A stretch of 64,000 bases of DNA from Ascaphus truei. Lineage: Eukaryota; Chordata; Amphibia; Anura; Ascaphidae. Shown here piece by piece: positions 57,735-64,000 of the stretch. The position numbers and the translations under genes are program-made. The DNA is taken from NCBI GenBank assembly GCA_036426205.1, contig CM071573.1:70404817-70468816 (forward strand). Direction: 5' to 3'. Position 1 is the first letter of the stretch; each line of letters begins with the position of its first letter. The notes under the pieces were generated by a model. The model ran no database searches. It saw nothing but the letters and a program-made list of their open reading frames with translations, and was not told where the DNA came from.

Positions 57735-57840
57735 ACCGCCCTGAGAAAGCACTGATAGGCTTGAAACGCGTAGGAGATTTTCTTTGTGCTTTTTTAGACT
57801 TGTTGAATATTCTACAAATAAACGTGATTTTTTTTTACTG
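57735..57840 (+). repeat. Dispersed repeat with hammerhead-like order
   Basis: CTGAGAA (57741-57747), AAGC/GCTT stem, GAAAC (57763-57767), GC, GTA (57770-57772). The core differs from CTGATGA, so it is a decayed relative of the motif at 7141. ATATTCAATAG at 57699 and GTTGAATATTC at 57804 form an outer inverted repeat. Confidence 0.4.
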
Positions 57841-58149
57841 ATCTGAGTCTTGTCTAAGAGTATGGTGCAGCATAGCCCCATCAGGGTTTCTAATTATGTA
57901 GATTAGGTGGAAGCTGCTTTGGGGACCAGGTAAAATAAAGGGTTTATACCCAAACCTCACCTCTATTTGAGTAGCCCTGATGAATTGTACCATCTACCAC
58001 CTTCCTTACTGCCATCTGTTCTGATTGCAAGAACCTTTTATACTTTAGGTATCTGGAGCAGCTCTGCTCGGAAGATAAAATGCCTGAACAATGGCATCCG
58101 ACTAGTCTGTACACCATAGAAAATGAGATAGGGTCATGCTGTGCCACTT

Positions 58150-59330
58150 AGGATGTTTCCAATATTTGCTGGGCTTTAAAAAAACAAACAAACATATTTA
58201 ATGCTCTGATTTTGAAAACCTTTATAGCACGGCCCCATGCAACAAAAGTACAATCTTATCATTTGACCACGTTATAGCGTTAGACCCTGAGGGAACTAAG
58301 GACACTTTTAGGGCTCAATGGGAGAGGGGTGCGGATAACAGGAATGGCGCTCTCAACCAGAATTAATAATTAAACTCTAGAAATCATTGTGCACATGGAT
58401 CATACTAAACTCCAACTGTGAATACAATGTGATCGAATCTAATACCACTATTCACACATAATAGTGGATAGTGTGAGTGACAATCAAAAGTAAATACAAT
58501 GGGAAAAAATAAGTCCTCCATTCAAACTTTCCAAGAAAAAAAACATTCTCCAGTTTTTCAAATGTAGTCGTTCCAGAAAGATGAGGGAGCGGGGGACATC
58601 AAAAATTAAAGGGAAACAAAAATAGACCATATTATAGTATTGTCAGGAATAATGGGAGTAATAATAGGAACAGACCTCCAATGAGTATCAGTGGGCATAT
58701 CACAATCTGTGGCAAATACAGGTGGGTAGTGGACTGATGCGGGTTATCTCGAAAAAGAGAAGAACACCATCGCACAGATCTATAGAACAATCTTTATCAA
58801 ATGAATAGATATAAGCTTGTAGAATGCGCACTTCCGAGAAGGCCTCTCTGCGAAATACAGTGATAAAAGCAATTCTGTGTTCAGCGGCAATCTCACCGCT
58901 TCCGCGATGCCGATGGAGCCAGCTGTTGGATGCCAGCTGGTGTTGCTTCCGGTAGTGGACAAGTTGAAACCTCGGCAGCCATGACAGGAGTTCCTTCTCC
59001 AATCGGATATTTCTTACATATGTAAACCCGCCCCACCCCCTTGGGATTACTATGGCCTTAAAGGGTTACTGTGTGGGTTCACACACCATAAGCCCTGCCC
59101 AGTGCTGCCTGGTGAGAGAGACATCACAGTAGGGTATATAAAGTGGGGGAGAGGTCAGGTCCCTTGAGGAGTCACGGAGGAGGGACCTCACTGTGAATAA
59201 TGTACATATGTTCAGACAATAGATAGAGTCTAGGATAGGGTAAGGATCCCCTTTATTGTTTTATAGTTAGGGACAGAGCCCTACTTAGCGTACCCAGGAA
59301 TGGCTCCACACTACTCTCGTAGATTTGAAG
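58150..59330. other. Intergenic repeat-like DNA, class unknown
   Basis: An inverted pair near 58395-58470 (GAATACAATG region and CACTATTCACACATAATAGTG) and GC-richer DNA at 58870-59000 suggest old MITE or Penelope-like pieces. A 100-codon minus-strand frame at 58700-59002 has no recognisable domain. Confidence 0.3.
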
Positions 59331-59339
59331 AGACAAAAA

Positions 59340-59548
59340 AGTGTATTTTCAAGCGCTGATACATGACGTCAGCGTCACGTGAGCTGGTTCAGCCAATGAG
59401 GGCGAACCAGCTACGTGACGCCCCCGCCACGCCTCCAGATCACCTCCCCAATCTCCTGCAGCTATATTTACAGATCGCTGGGGCTGCAGAAGTGCGGGAG
59501 GCTATGCGCGCGGTCGCGAGCGGGCGCACAGGCTGTATAATCTCAGCC
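59340..59548. mobile_element. PIF/Harbinger-type MITE, left end missing
   Basis: The right end TATAATCTCAGCC followed by TTA matches the family. The interior carries TGACGTCAGCGTCACGTGAG and AGCCAATGAGGGCGAACCAG. No matching left terminus. Confidence 0.55.
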
Positions 59549-60384
59549 TTAGAGACAAGATGTAACGTATATGCTGTGATTGAGCCTTTATCAACGGTGA
59601 CCAATAAAGCTACTGTTTGTATGAATAAAGTTCCTGGCGCCCATCGTTGCATTACTAACACCCAGCCTGCAAGGATCCAGCACCCTAACAAGGTAATAGA
59701 GACCGAGTAAGCCAATTAATGAGACATTTCATGTAAACTCCTGAGGGTGCCGGCAGGGAGGGTTACGCATATAATCTGAGCCAACACAATCAACTGGTTA
59801 AAAATGGACTGTGACGCTGGATGAGGAAGAAACAGACACAATATTACACAAGCAGTTACAAGAAAGAGATGTGTATGTCTATATTTAGATAAGCCACTTG
59901 GAAAGGAAGAAGTAGGTTCACTGCACATTTCTCCTTATTCAGAAGGACACGTTATTCCCCCTGTGTATGGTTTCATCTTATCCGGTGAAGGATCTTAAAA
60001 CATATTTCTGAATAAGTGCCCTATATTTTTCAGGCCTCAAGGTGACTTAGGATGAAATGTATCCAGATAACCAACTCATATTTTCTCCTGCTTCCTGTTG
60101 TGCCGGCATAACAAACGTGGGCTAAGAGTTCCACCCCATCTCAGACCTGGTGGATTTAAATCAGCCATCCGTGCTGCTTAAATCTTTTGCAACTGTTTTT
60201 TTTTTTTTAAACTTCCTGAGCAAAGGTGTCACCCATATCAGAACTACGGTATTCAAACGTCCGGCGACCCTTGACTCCCGAGATATTCTTTTTTGAATTT
60301 GCTGGTGTATGAAAAAAATAGGATGGCTTTCTATGGAACGAGGCTGAACCCAGCAGGCTTATTTTCTTGGACTGTTATCTAGGC

Positions 60385-60657
60385 CAGTGGGGCGCAAACT
60401 TTTGGTGCTACGCCCCCTGCGTGCTCTCCCCCAGTGCTCGCGCCCCCCCCCCTTTACCTTTGTGCGGCGTCGTTTGACGTTGCGTTGTCATGGCGATGCG
60501 TCGCCCGAAGCTAGATGAATCAAGATAAGTGTGTTGCAGAGGCCTCGGGCGGTCCCCTGGCATTACATTAAAATGCCTTGGGGAAGAGCGCGGGACCTCT
60601 GTATCTGCCACGCCCCCCTAAAAAAAATCTCGCCGCCTCCCACTTTGCGCACCCTTG
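60385..60657. mobile_element. hAT-type MITE, family B
   Basis: CAGTGGGGCGCAAACTTTTG and ACTTTGCGCACCCTTG are flanked by ATCTAGGC and ATCTAGGG (7/8). Confidence 0.75.
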
Positions 60658-60942
60658 ATCTAGGGCATAGGGGGTTTCCTGGAGGTCAGTGTAATGTTAC
60701 ATGGTTCAGTTCCACTGCAGGCAATGTATAAATAATACCTTTCATTCAGGGGAGGTGTGGATTGCGGCAATCAAAAAAAAAGAAAAACAGCAAAATAATG
60801 AAAACTTTGATACATCCCACAATAATATAGCACCGAGCAATTACTAACCTAACTTTATATACTGACGCAGAAGGAGGCAACACGCAATGACTGTTCTTAG
60901 GGGGAATGTAATGTACTAATGTCAAATAGCTAATGTATATAT

Positions 60943-61715
60943 AAAGCCCTCTCCCGCCTTAAATCCTTCTCACTGACTGCCCCACACCTCTCTAATGCCC
61001 CTACCCTCAATATCCGACTAGCACCCTCTATAGCCACCTTTAAGACCCACCTTAGGCTGAGTTCAGGGTGGATGCTGCGGCCGCGAGCTTCCGTGTGCAC
61101 CTCCGCCGCGTGCTCCTGCAGCTCAGCGATCTGTGACTTAGCTGCAGGAGTTGGGTCACGGCGTTTGGGGGCGTGGCGAATGTGTCACGGAGCTGGTTCA
61201 CTGAACCAGCTCACGTGACGCGACTGTAGCCCGAGAATATAATTTTGGGTTGTAGCGGCAAAATGTAGCAGTGTCAACGCTGTACTTTGCTGCCGGTGGA
61301 GTTTTTAGTTTGAATACTCCCACCGAACAACCCGAAATTGTGATGAACGTGCGTGCTCACGCAAGCGCGCGCACATCGGGTAGCATCCACCCTGAACTCA
61401 GCCTTAAGACACACCTGCTTAACGAAGCATATGAGTAGCTCCATGGCTGATACTATACACCTCATATATCGACATTGGCCCCTGCAGACGCCCCTTACCA
61501 GAACACCCTCCTACTGTCTCTGTACGTTCTTCCTACTTACCAATTCGATTGTAAGCTCCTCGGAGCAGGGCCTCCTTTTCCTAAATGTCACTTTTATGTC
61601 TGAAGCACTTCTGCCCATTACGTGTTATTTGTATTATTTGTAATCTATACGATTGTCACGTGTATTACTGCAGTGAAGCACTATGTACATTAATGGCGTT
61701 ATATAAATAAAGACC
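60943..61715 (+). mobile_element. L2-type LINE 3' fragment, split by a MITE
   Basis: It matches 8888-9310 of the fuller copy: ORF2 end (AAGCCCTCTCCCGCCTTAAA … GAAGCATATGAGTAG) and the 3'UTR ending TATATAAATAAAGAC with CATA-type tandem units. It is interrupted at the TTA at 61052 by a Harbinger MITE. Confidence 0.85.
61055..61403. mobile_element. PIF/Harbinger-type MITE inside L2, perfect ends
   Basis: A perfect 22-bp terminal inverted repeat beginning GGCTGAGTTCAGGGTGGATG, flanked by TTA (61052-61054 and 61404-61406). The unfilled site is visible in the other L2 copy at 8996-8998 (CCAACTTAAGACACAC). The interior has GAGCTGGTTCACTGAACCAG and CTCACGTGACGC. Confidence 0.9.
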
Positions 61716-62079
61716 TCCATACATACATACAAGATATCCCAACTCCTGTATGCAGGTGATGCATATTTACAGTGGTTTAGTTCAGAATTTGCCAAAAGGA
61801 ATCATATTTTTCAGAGTAGGATTAGAAGACCACATAACATTGACACATTCCCTTTTTCCCCTGCACATTTATGATGCTCATGTCAGATCTTCTAAAGGAA
61901 TTTGGGGCCTCAACAACAAACGTCCTTTTCCCCTAGCGTAGATATCAGTTTAGAAAATCTGTGCCCCGCGTCAGTTATGTATTAGTCTCATGGTCATATT
62001 TTCATTTTAATCAGTTTTTTTTTTTACACTAATATAATAGTTTAGGTAGAAAAAAGACATATTGTTGTAGCACGAGTTA

Positions 62080-62730
62080 GGGCGCGTCCATGGTCGCCGA
62101 GACCACGCGGAGGAGTGCACGTGCGTCACGATCAGAATGCCTTAAGGCAGGGGTGCGCAAACGTTTCCCCGTGCGCACCCCTGCCTGCCCTCCTCTGCGG
62201 CTCGCGCCCCCAACATTCCCCTCCCCCCCCCGTTCGGCCCCGGCGTCAAATGACACGCGAGGTCATGTGACATCACGGTACCATGGCATCTGACCCCACT
62301 GCATCATTTGACGCTGAGTTACCATGACCACGCGTCGTTGGAAGGTAAGGGAAGTCATGTATTAGTGTTATTATAGAGGCCTTGCGCGGTGCCCCGGCAT
62401 TTAATTTAAATGCCTTGGGGGAGAGCACGGGACCTCTATAACTGCTGCGCCCCCCCCCCCCAGAAAATCTTGCGCCCCCCCAGTTTGAGCACCCCTGCCT
62501 TAAGGCAATGATCAAAGTCATAACCGAGCATGCGAGGGGGTGCGCCGTGCGCAACGAATAAGAAATTTGATTCCACGGCGGCGCGACGGCCAGATCACGA
62601 ACCAGCTTTGTGATGTCATGGCCACGCCCCCCCTCCCCTTCGTGTCTACCCAGGCCACCAATCGCTGCAGCTAAAATGCGGGTGACGTCACACGCACGAA
62701 CGCGAGCGTGCGGTCACCATAGACCCAGCC
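62080..62730. mobile_element. PIF/Harbinger-type MITE containing a hAT MITE
   Basis: Ends GGGCGCGTCCATGGTCGCC and GGTCACCATAGACCCAGCC are flanked by TTA (62077-62079 and 62731-62733). About 300 bp without the inner element at 62148-62497. Confidence 0.78.
62148..62497. mobile_element. hAT-type MITE, family B, perfect target duplication
   Basis: CAGGGGTGCGCAAACGTTTC and AGTTTGAGCACCCCTG are flanked by identical CCTTAAGG (62140-62147 and 62498-62505). It defines the boundaries of family B. The interior has GGCATTTAATTTAAATGCCT. Confidence 0.87.
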
Positions 62731-62734
62731 TTAC

Positions 62735-62905
62735 TGTGCTCGGCCCCGGGACAAGCTGCGTGATTGTGGCTGCCACGTCGCTGTAGGATTATCGCTGTGG
62801 GAGGTCTGATCCAGAGGCACAGATCCCCGCGCAGCAATGTCGTGGCAGGCACTGTCTCTCCGTAGCTGCAGCTTTTTGAGAGTGAGTAGTGCTACATCTG
62901 TAAGC
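62735..62905. repeat. GC-rich repeat ending GCTACATCTGTA
   Basis: The right end GTGCTACATCTGTA matches the terminus of the MITE at 55643. The left end is unclear. Confidence 0.35.
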
Positions 62906-63220
62906 CCATCGAGCTCAACCTTTGTTACATTCTAACTAGGTCAGATACTTACACTGTAAATGTATTTATAGTGGTACAGAGAAAGGCAAAAATACTTCAA
63001 GCACATTTTGCCATTATGAGGCTTATTCTGTAAACTGCGAAATTGCCGAAACGGCGATTTCACATGAAAACCACATTGACTTAATGGGGCTTTTGGTGTG
63101 AAATCGCCAGATGGATCATCTTGCAGTTTGCAGCATAAGCCATTATGTGTCACAACAGAAGAAAAAAAATTCCTTATGGACTCCAGTGAATGCAAAATCA
63201 GATAGCGTTCTGTGGCACTG

Positions 63221-63370
63221 AGCATACGCATGTTCTAGGTCTGCCATCACAGTATATGTATGTTCTAGGTCTGCCATCACAGTATATGCATGTTCTAGGT
63301 CTGCCATCACAGTATATGTATGTTCTAGGTCTGCCATCACAGTATATGTATGTTCTAGGTCTGCCATCAC
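63221..63370. repeat. 30-bp minisatellite, five units
   Basis: Five head-to-tail copies of AGTATATGTATGTTCTAGGT plus CTGCCATCAC; the first unit has three changes and the third has one. Because 30 is divisible by 3, open frames cross it on both strands (LGLPSQYMYV and VMADLEHTYT repeats), but nothing else supports coding. Confidence 0.95.
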
Positions 63371-63489
63371 AGTCTCCAGGGGTAGTTTTTTTTCCTGCTC
63401 ACTGTAAAGAACCATTTCTTTTACTGCTGAAGAAATCTGCTTTCCTCCAATCTCAGTGGATGACCCAGTATAAATTGTGCAGCCTATGG

Positions 63490-63667
63490 CAGGGGTGAGC
63501 ACCTCCAGTCCTCAGGAGCCACCAACAGGTCAGGTTTTCAGGATATCCCTGCTTCAGCACAGGTGGCTCAATCTTCGACTGCGCCACTGATTGGGCCACC
63601 TGGGCTGAAGCAGGGATATCCTGACAACCTGACGGTGGCCCTTGAGGTCTGGTGTTGCCCACCCCTG
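63490..63667. mobile_element. hAT-type MITE, family A
   Basis: CAGGGGTGAGCACCTCCAGT and GGTGTTGCCCACCCCTG flanked by GCCTATGG and ACCTCTGG (6/8). Confidence 0.72.
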
Positions 63668-64000
63668 ACCTCTGGAGTGAAAATCTCCTTTCTTTCATAC
63701 ATATTTGCTGCTTTTGTACCAGTTTTGCGCCTGGAGGTTTTGATGAATCTCACCAGGGACAAGAAATAATGTCGCTTGAACAAAGGGAAATAAACAATTA
63801 AAGCTGCAATACTACAATCCCCACTTTCTTTTTTTGTATATGTAAAGCGTGACAATGTATAATTCTACATTCTTACCTCAGCTGGCGATCGTTTGGTGCT
63901 CCTATTATAAATTTGTCAAAATCCTGATTGTGTGTCTAACATAATGGCTGCTTCAGTCAGTGTAACTCAGCAGCTACAATGTATCCTTATATTACTAAGG

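Noticed and set aside
58700..59002. 100-residue minus-strand frame
   Set aside because: No recognisable domain; lies in repeat-like DNA with no splice or promoter evidence.
63143..63502. Repeat-protein gene (VMADLEHTYT or LGLPSQYMYV repeats) or CRISPR array
   Set aside because: The repeat is a spacerless 30-bp minisatellite open on both strands by arithmetic; no other coding support, and CRISPR arrays need unique spacers.

Overview
The window is vertebrate nuclear DNA, most likely from an amphibian and probably a frog. It shows small GT-AG exons in long AT-rich introns, (TG)n/(TCTA)n microsatellites, L2/CR1-type LINEs, and very many hAT, PIF/Harbinger, Tc1-mariner and snap-back elements. The frog guess rests on the repeat content and could not be checked by a database search. 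There is no operon, CRISPR or prokaryotic feature.

The only gene I can support is the 3' part of a collagen gene on the + strand, read as COL13A1 (type XIII transmembrane collagen). Twenty coding exons (104 to 43641), one of them a likely alternative exon, plus a terminal exon whose first codon is the stop (45194) can be placed by AG/GT borders. All of their introns fall between codons. Together they encode about 376 residues: the end of COL2, the NC3 coiled-coil segment (exons at 4767 and 9428), the whole of COL3, and the short C-terminal tail ending in GCWNK. The N-terminal cytosolic, transmembrane and COL1 parts lie upstream of the window. The 3'UTR is short and ends near a poly(A) signal at 45518. 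From about 45.6 to 64 kb I see only intergenic, repeat-rich DNA.

Layout: 0.1-4.9 kb, end of COL2 and start of NC3, with three L2-type LINE pieces. 4.9-9.4 kb, a large intron with a 1.1-kb snap-back element inserted into an L2 LINE. 9.4-34.6 kb, most COL3 exons separated by MITE-rich introns, including a three-deep transposon cluster and an assembly gap at 21.0-22.4 kb. 34.6-45.5 kb, the C-terminal exons, including two alternative-looking exons that both end in LDAPCPL. 45.6-64 kb, downstream DNA with MITEs, an L1/Tx1-like tail, a second L2 copy split by a Harbinger MITE, and a 30-bp minisatellite.

The observations most worth following are these. (1) A duplicated penultimate exon may give COL13A1 two different C-terminal ends. 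(2) Two snap-back elements have the same layout (an unpaired 5' part, then a palindrome running to the 3' end) and are flanked by 13- and 14-bp direct repeats; one carries a hammerhead-ribozyme-like core. (3) Nested insertions can be ordered in time from intact target-site duplications. (4) Harbinger MITEs repeatedly carry a CACGTG/CCAAT-type motif cassette, often with a TGACGTCA site nearby.
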